Below, piece after piece: positions 25,755 to 37,000 of a stretch of DNA of 62,692 nt (within the stretch, counting starts at the first letter, position 1; every line of letters begins with the position of its first letter). This DNA is from Pseudomonadales bacterium (GTDB lineage: Bacteria; Pseudomonadota; Gammaproteobacteria; Pseudomonadales; Azotimanducaceae), in NCBI GenBank assembly GCA_030749725.1, contig JASMJM010000101.1:1-62692 (forward strand). Reading direction: 5' to 3'. The position numbers and the translations under genes were made by a program. Below the pieces are notes generated by a model. That model was not told the origin of the DNA, searched no databases, and saw nothing but the letters and a program-made list of their open reading frames with translations.

Positions 25755-26894
25755 ATGAGTCTGGATTTGAATCTGACTGAAGACGAAGAGGTGCTGCGAA
25801 AGACAGCACTGGATTTCCTACGACGAGACGCCCCCAAGGATGTTGTCCAGCGCCTGCAGGAAACAAACACTGGGCTAACAGACGAGTTGTGGCGCACGGC
25901 GGTCGAATTGGGATGGCTCGGAATTATCATACCGGAGCAGTATGGCGGCACGGGATTTCCACTGACCAGCGCGGGAGTCCTCTTCGAGGCGCTGGGCAGC
26001 GGCCCGCTTCCCGGTCCATATTTCTCTTCCGGCATATTGAGCAGCCTGATCATCCTGGAAGCAGGCACTGAGGAGCAAAAACAGCAGCTTCTACCGCCCA
26101 TTTCCAAAGGGGAGCAAATCGTGACGCTGGCACTGACTGAACCTGACTACAGCTGGGAACCCGGGCTAATCGAGACGACAGCCACCAGTGTGAATGGCGA
26201 CTTTGTCATAGACGGCGTGAAGCTCTTCACCATGGATGCTGAAGCCGCCACGCAGTTCATCGTTGCAGCACGAACGGAAAAAGAGTCCGGCGCGTCCAAA
26301 GGCATTTCTCTGTTTCTCGTGGACGGTAAATCCGATGGGGTTTCAGTGAGCCGACAGCCAGGTTTCCTCTCCGGACGAGTTTTTGAAGTCAAGTTGGGTT
26401 CGGTCAAGGTTCCCGGCTCAGCGATGCTCGGGGATAAGGATCAAGGGTGGCTGCCGCTGCAGCAGGCGATCGGCAAAGCCATACCGATACTCTGCGCTAA
26501 TAAGGCCGGAGGCTGTCAGGCTGTTATCGAAATGACGTTGGAATACAGCCGAATCCGGGTACAGTTCGGTCAGCCCATTGGCCGCTTTCAGAGAGTTCAG
26601 GACATGATTATCGATATGGTCACTCATGCGGACGCTGCTCGCTGGGCTACTTATGAAGCCCTCTGGAAACTCGATACACAAGCACCGGCTACAGAGAGCG
26701 TACATCTGGCCAAGGTCCTTTCAAGCCAGTCCTACTGGGAAGTCTGTACACTCAGCCATCAGGTGTTCAGTGGCGTTGGTTACTCACGGGAAAGCCCTCT
26801 CAGCTTCCATACCAGAGCATCCCGTTCCCTTTACCACTATCTCGGCGAGCCCTCTTATCACCGACAGCAGATCGGCCAGCTCTTGATAGCTTGA
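25755..26894 (+). CDS. Acyl-CoA dehydrogenase, second of a pair
   Basis: 379 residues from ATG 25755. N-terminal domain with GWLGIIIPEQYGGTGFPL, then VTLALTEPDYSWEP and FVIDGVKLFTMDAEAATQFIVAAR in the beta domain, and TLEYSRIRVQFGQPIGRFQRVQDMIIDM in the C-terminal helical domain (the R-x-QFG-x-PIG-x-FQ-xx-Q motif). The end SFHTRASRSLYHYLGEPSYHRQ lacks the YEGTxxI catalytic Glu motif. Together with the upstream subunit it looks like a two-component dehydrogenase. The two genes are separated only by the 58-bp repeat array, so they are probably one operon. The substrate cannot be read from sequence. Confidence 0.86.
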   Translation: MSLDLNLTEDEEVLRKTALDFLRRDAPKDVVQRLQETNTGLTDELWRTAVELGWLGIIIPEQYGGTGFPLTSAGVLFEALGSGPLPGPYFSSGILSSLIILEAGTEEQKQQLLPPISKGEQIVTLALTEPDYSWEPGLIETTATSVNGDFVIDGVKLFTMDAEAATQFIVAARTEKESGASKGISLFLVDGKSDGVSVSRQPGFLSGRVFEVKLGSVKVPGSAMLGDKDQGWLPLQQAIGKAIPILCANKAGGCQAVIEMTLEYSRIRVQFGQPIGRFQRVQDMIIDMVTHADAARWATYEALWKLDTQAPATESVHLAKVLSSQSYWEVCTLSHQVFSGVGYSRESPLSFHTRASRSLYHYLGEPSYHRQQIGQLLIA

Positions 26895-27020
26895 GCGCCT
26901 TGCCGCAGCAGAGAAGTAGGGCGCTGATCTTTCTCGAAAGGGTCTTTTCGCCTCTGCGAGCTTGATAAGGCACATGAATTGACAGTGCAGGGGCACGGCG
27001 GCCCCTTTGCAGCTAAAGAT

Positions 27021-27044
27021 GGGATACCTCTGCTACGGTATCCC
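27021..27044. terminator. Hairpin between convergent genes
   Basis: A perfect 8-bp stem GGGATACC (27021-27028) and GGTATCCC (27037-27044) with an 8-nt loop lies between the dehydrogenase operon and the convergent TonB-receptor locus. There is no strong T-run on either strand, so termination is plausible but not proved. Confidence 0.5.
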
Positions 27045-27054
27045 ACCCAGGCCC

Positions 27055-30000
27055 TCACGAACCGAAATTGTAGACAAACTCGAAGCCAACGAACCGAGGC
27101 GCCAGGGCAACGACTCGTTGTGGGAAGTTTGACCCGTATCCTGTTCGGCGAGGCTCCATATCACTCCATCTTAGATAGGTGTCATCGAAGACATTATCGA
27201 CGAATAGGGAAGCGTTCCAGCGGCGGTCAGCCGAGAGAAAGCTGAGCCTCATGTCAGTTCGATGTCGCTCCGGCACCTCATCCCATGGACGAGCAAAGGC
27301 ACTGGTAAAATACTCGCCGGTATAGGCTACTGAAGCATAGGCGGTCAGGGTGCCTGCACTTAGATACCATTCATAGGATCCCCAGACAGTTGCTTTATGC
27401 TTGGGAATACCTGAGAGCTGCATGCCGTCTGCCTCAAGACAATAGAGGACCTTAATATCTTCCGGCAGGGAGCAGGGATCCTGAGAGACGTCACCACCGA
27501 GAATTTCCCTAGGGTACCTGGGATCATTTTCATTGAAGAGTGTGAATTTGGCATCCCACTCACTGATGGTGTAGCTATAGTTGCCGCCAAGGGTCAAGGC
27601 ATCCGTAGCCAACCATACTGCATCGATCTCCAATCCCTCGTTCGAAGCTTCCGGTATGTTAGTCGTGGCTGACACCGGCCCGCGACCACTTGGTGAAGGT
27701 ATACCAGCGGGCAGATCGAAGTCAGACGAGTTGGTTTCCCAGCGCTCGACATGATCCTGGTAATTCTCGTAGTCATAGACATATAGAGCAGCCGTAACCA
27801 ACAGGCGACTGTCAAAGTGAGTGCCTTTATATCCCAGCTCCCAGGCGATCAGGTCTTCGTCATCGTAGAAAAGCAGAACCGTCGAATCGTCTGCACCATC
27901 TCCAGTAGTGTCAATTTCTGCACGATTCTCTGGACCACCCATGTTGAAGCCGCCTGCACGATAGCTGGTGGTGGCGCCAAAATAGATCAGCGTATCCTCG
28001 TTTGGCGTCCAATTTAGGTTGACTCGGTAACTCCAGGAATCAGTTTCATACTCTCCTGCTGCGCGACTTCCCCAGGAGATGGGTAGACCACCTAACCTGA
28101 GGGGATTTGCACAGGTGACAGATTCTAGCGGACAGACCGGGGCTATGGGGTTTTCGGGATCACCCGTAAATGTCGCTGCACCCAAAGCAACATTCAATGC
28201 TGCAAGGGGGGTAACGCCTGGAGCAGAGAATTGATCTTGATCGAATCCGGCCGGTGCTGTCGGGGCAATCGCAAACGGTATTACCCAATCCCAGTCTGGT
28301 GATGTGAACTCGATCTCAGAATATCCACCCCTGGCTTCAAGGGATTCGCGGGTATCTTTTGAATAGCGTACACCCAGGGTGACACTCAACTGGTCATTGA
28401 TCATCAGATCGCCCTGCGTATAGAAGGCAAGATTGTCGGTCACTACATTGTTATCGTGTTCATAGATGGCACCCGAGTCGCCAAACGTGGAGTCGTTAGA
28501 CGGACTGTTGGCTACACCCTGGTCACCACAATAGGCGCCAAAACCACCTGCCGCGCCAACTACCGCGGTCTGCCATGCAAAGCAGTCAGGCATCCATGGA
28601 AACGCATTCCTCACCCAGTCTTCGTTCCCTGGCGGCCCATAGATGGTTGCATCGGTCGAATAGCCCTTACCGAAATGGTTGCGAATACCGTAGTGCTGGT
28701 CACGGTCTTCGAGAAAGTAGAACGCACCACTGGTCACGGTCCAACGATCCCCAACGTCCCAGAAGAATCGGAATTCATGGGAATAGCTGAACACCCCTTC
28801 CAGTACCGTATCGCCAACGCTTGAGATTTCGCTCGATGAGAAGTCATTGTCACGATTGAAGTAGTAGTCGAACGACTGGTAATTGCCGAGATAATGCACC
28901 GCCAAATTGTCGCTGATATCCCACTTCAGTGTCAGTGCAGCGGAATTGTGTTGGAAGTTCTCGTTAACCATGTTGTTGGTCAACGATTTGAATTCAGGTT
29001 TCTCGTTGTCACCCCCATCATAGAGGGCTACTAGCGGATCACGGTAGTTTGGCGATGGGCTATACGGCCATACGGTCGGATCTACGCCGGGTCGCTTGTA
29101 GGATGCATACAACGTTTGACCGGTCGTCGGATGAACGAAAGGAAAGGCGTCCGGAAAATCAGCATCAACACTACGCAGACCGGTAACATAGTAATTGGTG
29201 TCTCGGGCAACACGGTATTTAGGATCGCATTGACTCAGATCCGTTATTGGTCCAGGCGAAGTGCCAATGCAAGGCCCCTCACTCAGTATGCCATGTCCGC
29301 CATTACCGAAATTGCCAATGCGATCTCTATAGCGATCGTTAACTCTGAAATTGACGCTAAACGAGTCGTTTGCCTGCCAGTCAAGCGTCACTACGTAGTT
29401 GTGATCATCCATGTCTTCGGTGTCCTCGGCATCTCCCAGACCATCGACACGGCCATCCCGCAACTGCTTCACACCAACCAAACGGTATGCAAGGGAATCG
29501 GTAATCGGTCCACTGACAACGCCATACCACTCATTGGTATTGTATTGACCGAGTATGACTTTTACCTGACCCTCCATCTCATCGTGATTTGGCGGGACCG
29601 TTACATAATTGAGAACGCCCCCGATTGAGTTGCGGCCATAGAGTGTACCTTGCGGTCCCCGAAGGACTTCGATGCGCTGGATGTCGAAGAGAACCACTCT
29701 CGGTTGCAGCGATACCGAAGTCGGGAGAATAGATACCGTTATAGTAGGTCCCGACTCCGGGGCCACCCCCTAAGCCGCGAAAATTACGGCCTACACCTCG
29801 AATCTTGATATCCCAGTCCGTTCGGGTGGTGGCGGGAATGAAATTGATCATTTCATCCGGTCCTTGAATCCCCATATCTTCAAGGAACTGCTGGTCCATC
29901 GCTGTGATGGCGATAGAGGTGTCTGACACGGTGGCTTCATCCTTTTGACCGTAGACAACCACCTCCTCTATGCGTTTGGAATCGCTCTCTTCGGCTGTGA

Positions 30001-30067
30001 CTAAATGCCCGTATAACAACGTGATAGTAACTAGGTATGGCACGCAGATTCTTGACTTTCTTATCAT
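27055..30067 (-). pseudogene. TonB-dependent outer-membrane receptor, split by a single-base frameshift
   Basis: The N-terminal part reads in one frame from ATG 30067 (signal peptide, TonB box RIEEVVVYG, plug segment WDIKIRGVGRNFRGLGGGPGVGTYYNGIYS). It breaks at about 29691-29695 after IAATESG. The rest reads in a second frame from LFDIQRIEVLRGPQGTLYGRNSIGG, the standard plug motif, to a C-terminal beta-strand ending VYNFGS at 27055. Removing one T (minus strand) in GTGGTTCTC restores a continuous receptor of about 980 residues with a 22-strand-like barrel, so a recent mutation or a sequencing error is likely. Such receptors import siderophores, vitamins or oligomers; the ligand is unknown. 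No second inactivating change was seen. Confidence 0.85.
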
Positions 30068-30371
30068 CTCTGTTCTCCACTATTAGTCTATGCTTGCTGT
30101 CTGTCTCTTGTCGCTACCTCCAATCACTTCCCTCGACGAGTTGATACTGACACGTTACATGCACGACGCGAAGAGCACTTGGTTCATTCGGCGCGCTTCG
30201 ACAGACACAATCTTAATCCTAAATCCCGCGTGGTCAAATCTAATCGACATAAATGGCCCGAATGTTTCACGTTCGATTGTGGATTTTCCATCGACATGGG
30301 CATGAAGAGGTAGGCGCAAGAAGATGTGCGAGAAGTTGGCTGTAATTAGCCTTTCGCGACCCACTTGGCCG
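30068..30371. other. Gene-free stretch upstream of the TonB-receptor locus
   Basis: About 300 bp between the start of the receptor gene (minus) and the stop of the CPA2 antiporter gene (minus). No gene, terminator or clear promoter was recognised; it should contain the receptor's promoter. Confidence 0.35.
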
Positions 30372-31541
30372 TCAGTCGCGTCGCAACGTATCCGATATGG
30401 CAATGGGTGTCGGATAACGGAAGACCACCAGGTAGGACGAAACCAGAAATGTAATGATTGCTGTCGCCTGTATGACGTGCGATGCCTCGTCTCCGATCAG
30501 CAGTTCCCGGCTGGCTATAAACGCGATCAGCAGCGAGAATTCGCTGATCTGTCCGAGACGAAATCCAATTTCCCATGCTAACGGCAGGGTTTCACTGACC
30601 TTCTGCAGTAACGCGCGAAAGATGAAGGGTTTGCCCACCAGCACCAGCAGCGAAAGAATGCAGGTGGGCAAGAGGATGTCAGGAAGCATCTGCAGATTGA
30701 AACTGGCCCCCAGCGAGAAGAAGAATAACACCAGGAAGAAATCTCGTAACGGTTTCAGATTGTTCGCGATATAGAGTGCAATGGGACTGGTGGCGATGGA
30801 GATGCCGGCAATAAAAGCACCGATTTCCAGGGACAGTCCGGCTAGCTGGGCAATCTCGGCGAGTCCCAGACACCACCCGATGGCAGTCAGAAAGATGTAC
30901 TCATGAAAGGCGTCGAACTGCTGCAGAAGCCTGAGCAGTACAAACTTCACGAAGCCGAACGCAAACAGGATCAATGCGGGTAGAGCAAGCACCGCCTGGA
31001 AGAGCCTACTGTAATCCGCGCTGCCGATCAGACCGCCACCCAGAACCAGCAGGATGACGATGGCAATCAGATCCTGTATCAACAGGAGACTGACCACCAA
31101 TTCACCTGTGTGGCGGTGGTGCAGTACCGTAGTGGGTATAAGCTTGATGCCAATGATTGTGCTGGAAAACATCATGGCCAAACCGATTATCAGGCTCTCC
31201 ATAATGGAGAAACCAAACTGCAGGCTGATGAAGAATCCAAAAAGCGCAAACAGAACCGAACTGGTCACCCCTACAAGAGCGGCCTGACGCAGCATGTTGA
31301 GTAACTTACTCGGCTGCATATCGAGTCCGAGCAAAAACAGTAGAAAGATGATGCCGATCTTGGCGATGCTGTTGATCAGGGCCGGGTCTGATACCAGAGA
31401 AGTGCCGGAAGGGCCCAACAGGATTCCGATGGCAATATAAGCGACGATCAGCGGCTGACGGGTGAATAGCGCAAACGTGGCCAGAACAGCTGCACAGGAG
31501 AAAATCAGAAAGAATGAATATACGAGTGGATCGCTTTCCAT
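30372..31541 (-). CDS. CPA2-family cation:proton antiporter, membrane domain only
   Basis: 389 residues, almost entirely hydrophobic with about 11-12 membrane helices. Family signatures include QPLIVAYIAIGILLGPSG (residues 28-45), GIIFLLFLLGLDMQPSKLL (the acidic helix region), and LLLIQDLIAIVILLVLGGG, the conserved QDL motif of KefB/KefC/YbaL-type transporters. It lacks the C-terminal NAD-binding RCK domain of KefB/C, so it is shorter than those (about 600 residues). It likely exchanges K+ or Na+ for H+ across the inner membrane. Downstream of the DUF934 gene with an 84-bp gap, probably a separate unit. Confidence 0.87.
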   Translation of the reverse strand: MESDPLVYSFFLIFSCAAVLATFALFTRQPLIVAYIAIGILLGPSGTSLVSDPALINSIAKIGIIFLLFLLGLDMQPSKLLNMLRQAALVGVTSSVLFALFGFFISLQFGFSIMESLIIGLAMMFSSTIIGIKLIPTTVLHHRHTGELVVSLLLIQDLIAIVILLVLGGGLIGSADYSRLFQAVLALPALILFAFGFVKFVLLRLLQQFDAFHEYIFLTAIGWCLGLAEIAQLAGLSLEIGAFIAGISIATSPIALYIANNLKPLRDFFLVLFFFSLGASFNLQMLPDILLPTCILSLLVLVGKPFIFRALLQKVSETLPLAWEIGFRLGQISEFSLLIAFIASRELLIGDEASHVIQATAIITFLVSSYLVVFRYPTPIAISDTLRRD

Positions 31542-31625
31542 GGAATCGACGGGTGCTGGTGTCTCCCCGGCCAGTATACTGTTGTCGGCAGGCGATACCA
31601 GTCATTGGTCCATGGGTAGGAGAGC

Positions 31626-32108
31626 CTATCTGATTCGAAACAGTGGCTGTGGACGATCGATAGAGGATTGATAACTGTGAGAGAACAGCTTGAAACCTGC
31701 CAGGGCGGCCGTCAGGTCTTGTCCCTCGGCGAGCTGGTAGGCATTGAAGCCACAACGGTGCATCTGTTCCATCTGGTCCCGCCGAACGTCACCAACCGCC
31801 CGTAACTCCCCCTGGTAAGCGTGCACTCTGCGCAGCAGAGTGGCACTGGAATAGGGTCTGCCGTCCGAAAAGACCGGAAAATTGAGTGCGATAAGCGCGA
31901 TGTCGGCCAGGTCATCAACGATCAGCCGCGGATCTTCGTCACTGTTCAACCACACGCCTACATCTGTATCCGGCGCAGGCTTTCGACCTCTGCTGAGCCA
32001 GTCGGACAAAGGCACGATCGTATGTGGCTGCTGATCCCCCGGGACATCTTCGTCCAGTAGGATCCACTCGTCATCGACAATGCTGCCATCGCGTATTATT
32101 TTGGGCAC
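31626..32108 (-). CDS. DUF934 protein linked to sulfite reductase
   Basis: 160 residues. The start is taken as the second of two adjacent GTG codons (32108): it sits 6 nt after AAGGAG and gives MPKIIRDGSIV, the usual N-terminus of DUF934. The middle ALIALNFPVFSDGRPYSSATLLR and GELRAVGDVRRDQM are the family's conserved core. DUF934 genes are almost always next to a nitrite/sulfite reductase gene, and here the reductase stop codon directly precedes the GTG pair, so the two are translationally coupled. Its biochemical role is not established; an auxiliary role in assimilatory sulfate reduction is likely. Confidence 0.88.
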   Translation of the reverse strand: MPKIIRDGSIVDDEWILLDEDVPGDQQPHTIVPLSDWLSRGRKPAPDTDVGVWLNSDEDPRLIVDDLADIALIALNFPVFSDGRPYSSATLLRRVHAYQGELRAVGDVRRDQMEQMHRCGFNAYQLAEGQDLTAALAGFKLFSHSYQSSIDRPQPLFRIR

Positions 32109-32111
32109 CAC

Positions 32112-33767
32112 TTACTCCTTGGCGTAAACTGCAGCCTTGAAGGGATCCAGACCAACCCTTCTGACCGCGTTGATAAAGGGCTCTCCCTCGCGGCGTGTAT
32201 CCAGGTACACCGTAAGGATGGTAGCTATGACATCCGCTATGTCGTCTTCGCGAAAGGAAGGTCCCAAGATCCTACCGAGAGATGCATCTTCATAGGATGA
32301 ACCGCCGAGGGAGACCTGAAAGTAGCCGACACCCTTCTTATCAACGCCCAGGATTCCAATATTACCTACGTGGTGGTGACCGCAGGCATTCATGCAGCCG
32401 GAGATGTTGAGGTCGATATCGCCCAGATCATGTAGATAGTCAAGGTCGTTGAAACGGCGTTGGATGGCTTCTGCCACCGGCAGCGATTTGGCGTTCGCCA
32501 ATGAACAGAAGTCGCCACCCGGACAGCAGATCATGTCCGTTAGAAGCCCCAGGTTGGGAGCTCCGAGATCCGCATCTCGGAGCTGCTGCCAGAGTTCATG
32601 CAGGTCACTTTTCTTGACGTCGGCCAGCACCAGGTTCTGCTCATGGCTGACCCTGATCTCGCCGAAGCTGTATCTGTCTGCCAGATCAGCAACCAGTTCC
32701 ATCTGTTCGTCGCTGACATCTCCCGGTGCAACCCCGCCGCGACTCAGGGCCAGCGTTACGATGGCGTAGCCCGGTTGCTTGTGCTCACCGACATTGCGCA
32801 GCGTCCAATTCTTGAAGCCGGAATCATCACTGATTCGGCTGGCCAATTGATCGCACTCATCCGACAGTTCCTGGTAGGCGGGAGCGGTGAAGCAGGCTTG
32901 CACTCTTGCGAATTCTGCATCGGTTATAGTGACGGCTCCATCCTTCAGAGCGGCCCAATCCTCTTCAACTTTTTCTGCAAAGACTTTCGGGGTCATGGCG
33001 CGCACCAGGATTTTGATGCGAGCTTTGAACTTGTTGTCCCGGCGGCCAAGTCGATTGTAGACCCTCAAGATGGACTCGAGATAAGTAAGCAGATGTTGTT
33101 TTGGGAGAAACTCACGGATGACACTGCCGATCACCGGCGTGCGCCCCAATCCTCCGCCAACGAGGATCTGAAAGCCTACTTCCTGTTGACTGTTCCTGAC
33201 CAGGTTGATGCCAATATCGTGAACCTGGACAGCCGCACGGTCGTGTTCACAACCCGATACGGCAATCTTGAATTTTCTCGGCAGCCAATTGAATTCGGGG
33301 TGGAACGTCGACCATTGACGAATCAACTCACAGTATGGGCGACTGTCCTCGAGCTCATCTGCGGACACGCCGGCAAATTGATCAGTGGTGGTGTTTCGAA
33401 TGCAACTGCCGCTGGTCTGAATCGGATGCATCTGTACGGTAGCCAATTCTGCCGAGATGTCCGGTACCTTCGCCAGTTCCGGCCAGTTAAATTGAATGTT
33501 CTGACGGGTGGTAAAATGGCCATAGCCCTTGTCATAGTCACGGCTAAGCTGCGCCAGTTTTCTGAGCTGTGTAGACGACAACATGCCGTAGGGGATGCAG
33601 ATCCTGAACATGGGTGCCAGGCGTTGAACATACAAACCATTGCGCAAACGAAGCTGCAGAAATTCATCGTCAGGAATTTCGCCGCGAAGGAATCGATCGG
33701 TTTGATCTCGGTACTGTGCTGCTCTCTCCTCGATCAATTGCTGATCGTAAGCGTCATATTTATACAT
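32112..33767 (-). CDS. Nitrite/sulfite reductase (sirohaem and [4Fe-4S] protein)
   Basis: 552 residues from ATG 33767 (MYKYDAYDQQLIEERAAQYRD is the usual family start; the frame extends upstream without similarity). Two homologous halves are seen, with ferredoxin-like repeats. The [4Fe-4S]-sirohaem ligands are CPGGDFC and, 40 residues later, NISGCMNACGHHHVG (CX5C...CX3C). It reduces sulfite to sulfide (or nitrite to ammonia) with six electrons. The coupled DUF934 partner points to assimilatory sulfite reduction for cysteine. No reductase flavoprotein CysJ is nearby, so electrons probably come from ferredoxin. Confidence 0.92.
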   Translation of the reverse strand: MYKYDAYDQQLIEERAAQYRDQTDRFLRGEIPDDEFLQLRLRNGLYVQRLAPMFRICIPYGMLSSTQLRKLAQLSRDYDKGYGHFTTRQNIQFNWPELAKVPDISAELATVQMHPIQTSGSCIRNTTTDQFAGVSADELEDSRPYCELIRQWSTFHPEFNWLPRKFKIAVSGCEHDRAAVQVHDIGINLVRNSQQEVGFQILVGGGLGRTPVIGSVIREFLPKQHLLTYLESILRVYNRLGRRDNKFKARIKILVRAMTPKVFAEKVEEDWAALKDGAVTITDAEFARVQACFTAPAYQELSDECDQLASRISDDSGFKNWTLRNVGEHKQPGYAIVTLALSRGGVAPGDVSDEQMELVADLADRYSFGEIRVSHEQNLVLADVKKSDLHELWQQLRDADLGAPNLGLLTDMICCPGGDFCSLANAKSLPVAEAIQRRFNDLDYLHDLGDIDLNISGCMNACGHHHVGNIGILGVDKKGVGYFQVSLGGSSYEDASLGRILGPSFREDDIADVIATILTVYLDTRREGEPFINAVRRVGLDPFKAAVYAKE

Positions 33768-33989
33768 GCAGTCTTGTCCCGATACGAGGTGCTTTTGCCC
33801 CACTTGGCTTGGATCTAAAATTCGCCAGTGTATTCTAAAAAGCCAAACGTTACAGTCAAGCGAGCCACGGAAGAATAGGGCATTTAATCTATCCATAGAT
33901 TAGCCAGAAATAAGTGTCAGCACTCTCTGGTGGGCAGCATCGACCTGCCCGTCTCAGCCATGTGGGATCAGAATGCCGGGTGGAACCTG

Positions 33990-34030
33990 GGCGGCCCCAC
34001 CTACGCGCCTGACCTAGGCGGCCCGACCTA
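33990..34030. repeat. Short tandem repeat, 13-14 bp x 3, at the metH stop codon
   Basis: Reading the minus strand, three copies each start with TAGGT (34017-34030, 34004-34016 and 33990-34003). The first TAG is the metH stop codon, so the array repeats the gene's end outward. Confidence 0.85.
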
Positions 34031-37000
34031 CCTATACTCGAGCTGAGGCGACAACCACTTTTCCGCTTCCATCCGGTCGATCTTCTTTCTTGCCGCATAG
34101 CTGTCGATCTGATCCCGGGCGATCTTTCCCAGACCGAAATAGCGTGCCTCGGGATGAGAAAAATAGAATCCGCAAACGGACGCAGCCGGGTGCATGGCGT
34201 AGTGCTCGGTCAGAGATACCCCGGTCCGGGTTTCAGCATCGAGTAGAGCAAACAGAGTGGCTTTCTGCGTATGGTCCGGACAGGCCGGATAACCGGGTGC
34301 CGGGCGAATACCACGGTAGGCCTCCTTAATCAGCTGCTCATTGCTCAGATCTTCTGCGCGAGCGTATCCCCAGAACTCTTTCCTGACCCTTTGATGCATT
34401 GCTTCCGCCAGTGCTTCGGCCAGGCGATCCGCCAGAGCCTTGACCAGTATGCTGCTGTAGTCATCGCCGTTGTCCTCATACTGCTTCACCAGATCCGCGA
34501 CGCCTATACCGGTAGTAACCACAAAGCCACCCAGATAATCGTCCAAGTCAAGCTGCCTGGGTGCGATGAAATCAGCCAGACTCTGGTTTGGGCCACCGCC
34601 CGGTTTGCGCATCTGTTGTCTCAGGAAGTGAATGCGAGCAACCACATCCGACTTTGATTCGTCAGCGTAGAGCTCGATGTCGTCATCATCCACCTGGGCA
34701 ACCGGCCAGAAGCCGATTACCGCTTTGGCCTGAATTGTCTTCTCTGCAATTAACTTTGCCAGCATCTGCTGTGCATCGTCATAGAGATTGCTGGCAGCTT
34801 CACCAACGACGTCATCCATCAGGATCTGGGGGAACTTGCCAGCCAGCTCCCAGGCCAGGAAGAAAGGCGTCCAATCGATTATTCCCAACAGTTCATTTAA
34901 GGGGTAGTCATCGAACACCTTGGTACCGGTGAAGCTGGGAGCAGGCGGCACATAGCCGTTCCAGTCAGCATCTAGTTTGTTGGCTACCGCGTCCGGGTAG
35001 GTCAGAAGCTCTCTGCGGGGCCGGTTCCGGCTGCGCTCCCGGATCTTGGCAAATTCCTCTCGCTGTGTAGCAGCGAAGTCGCTCTTCGACTCTTTGCTTA
35101 GCAGAGACGCCGCCAGTTGTACGGCCCTCGAAGCATCCGGCACATAGACGGTACTGTCCCGGCTGTAACAGGGCTCGACTTTTACGGCCGTGTGCGCTTT
35201 GGACGTAGTTGCCCCGCCGATCAAAAGAGGAACGTCGAAGTTCAGTCTCTCCATCTCGCTGGCAACGTGTGTCATCTCATCCAAAGAAGGGGTGATCAAT
35301 CCACTCAGACCGATGATGTCCACCTGCTGCTCCTTTGCGGTTTTAAGGATCTGCTCACAGGGAACCATCACGCCCAGGTCGATCACTTCGTAGTTGTTAC
35401 ACTGCAGTACGATGCCGACGATATTCTTGCCGATGTCGTGAACGTCACCCTTAACGGTCGCGAGCAGTATCTTGGACTTGGTCAGCGCATGGCTTTGCTT
35501 CAGTTCATCGATAAATGGGGTCAGGTAAGTCACCGCCTTTTTCATGACCCGAGCACTTTTCACCACCTGGGGCAGGAACATCTTACCTGCGCCGAATAGA
35601 TCTCCCACCCGTTCCATGCCAGCCATGAGCGGACCTTCGATCACATCTATGGGGCTGGCGCTCTTCTGTCTTGCCTCCTCTGTGTCTTCAGTGATGAAGT
35701 TGGCGAACCCTTTCACCAGAGAATGGCTGAGTCGCTCCTCTACCGGCGCATCGCGCCAGCTCAGATCCTCACGGTCGTTGTTTGCTTCTCCGGTAGCCGT
35801 GAATTTCGATGCGATCTGCAGTAACCGTTCCGTTGCATCAGGACGTCGATTGAGCACGACGTCCTCGACCCTGTCTCGGAGTTCGGTGGGGATCTCTGCG
35901 TAGATAGCCAACTGACCGGCATTGACGATACCCATGGTCAGGCCCGCCCTGATGGCGTGATAGAGAAAAACGGCATGGATGGCTTCGCGGACCTGGTTAT
36001 TACCACGAAACGAAAACGAAACGTTGCTGATGCCTCCCGAGATCAAACAGCCTGGCAGGTTCTTCTTGATATAGGCACAGCATTCGATGTAGTCCCGGGC
36101 GTAATTGTTGTGCTCTTCGATGCCCGTGGCGATGGCCAGGACGTTTGGATCGAAGATGATGTCGTGCGGCTCGAATCCCACCCTCTGCACCAGCAGGTGG
36201 TAGGATCTTTCGCAGATGGCGATCCTTCGTTGCACCGTGTCAGCTTGTCCCGTTTCGTCGAACGCCATGACGATCACTACTGCACCATATTTGCGACACA
36301 GACTGGCCTGACGGATAAACTCATCTTCGCCCGCTTTGAGACTGATGGAGTTCACGACCGATTTACCCGGCAGGCACTTCAGGCCTGCCTCGATGACTTC
36401 CCAATTGGATGAGTCCACCATCACCGGCACCTTGCAGATATCCGGTTCTGCTGCAATCAGGTTCAGATAGTGGATCATGGCCGCTTTGGAATCGAGCAAT
36501 CCCTCATCCATATTGATGTCGATAATCTGTGCGCCATTTCTAACTTGCTGGGAGGCAATGTCGAGGGCGGTGGCATAGTCCTCTTCCCGGATCAAACGTG
36601 CGAATCTTGCCGAACCTGTAATATTGGTGCGCTCGCCGACATTGACAAAGAGGGAGTCTGCGTCGATCCGGCACACTTCAAGGCCGCTCAAGCGGGAGGC
36701 GGCTGGGACGGAAGGCTTGCTGCGCGGCGGATAATGGCGAGCCAACTCTGCAATCGCCTTGATGTGCACTGGCGTAGTCCCGCAACAGCCACCGACGATG
36801 TTAAGCAGTCCGCTTCGCATGTACTCTTCGAGGGTAGCGGCGATCTCGGCGACGGTCTCGTCATAGCCCCCGAACTCATTGGGCAGACCTAAATTGGGAT
36901 GAGCACTCACGTAGGTGTCCGACAACCTGGCCAATTCTTCAATATAGGGTCTGAGCTCGGTTGCTCCCAAGGAGCAGTTCAACCCTACACTGATGGGATT

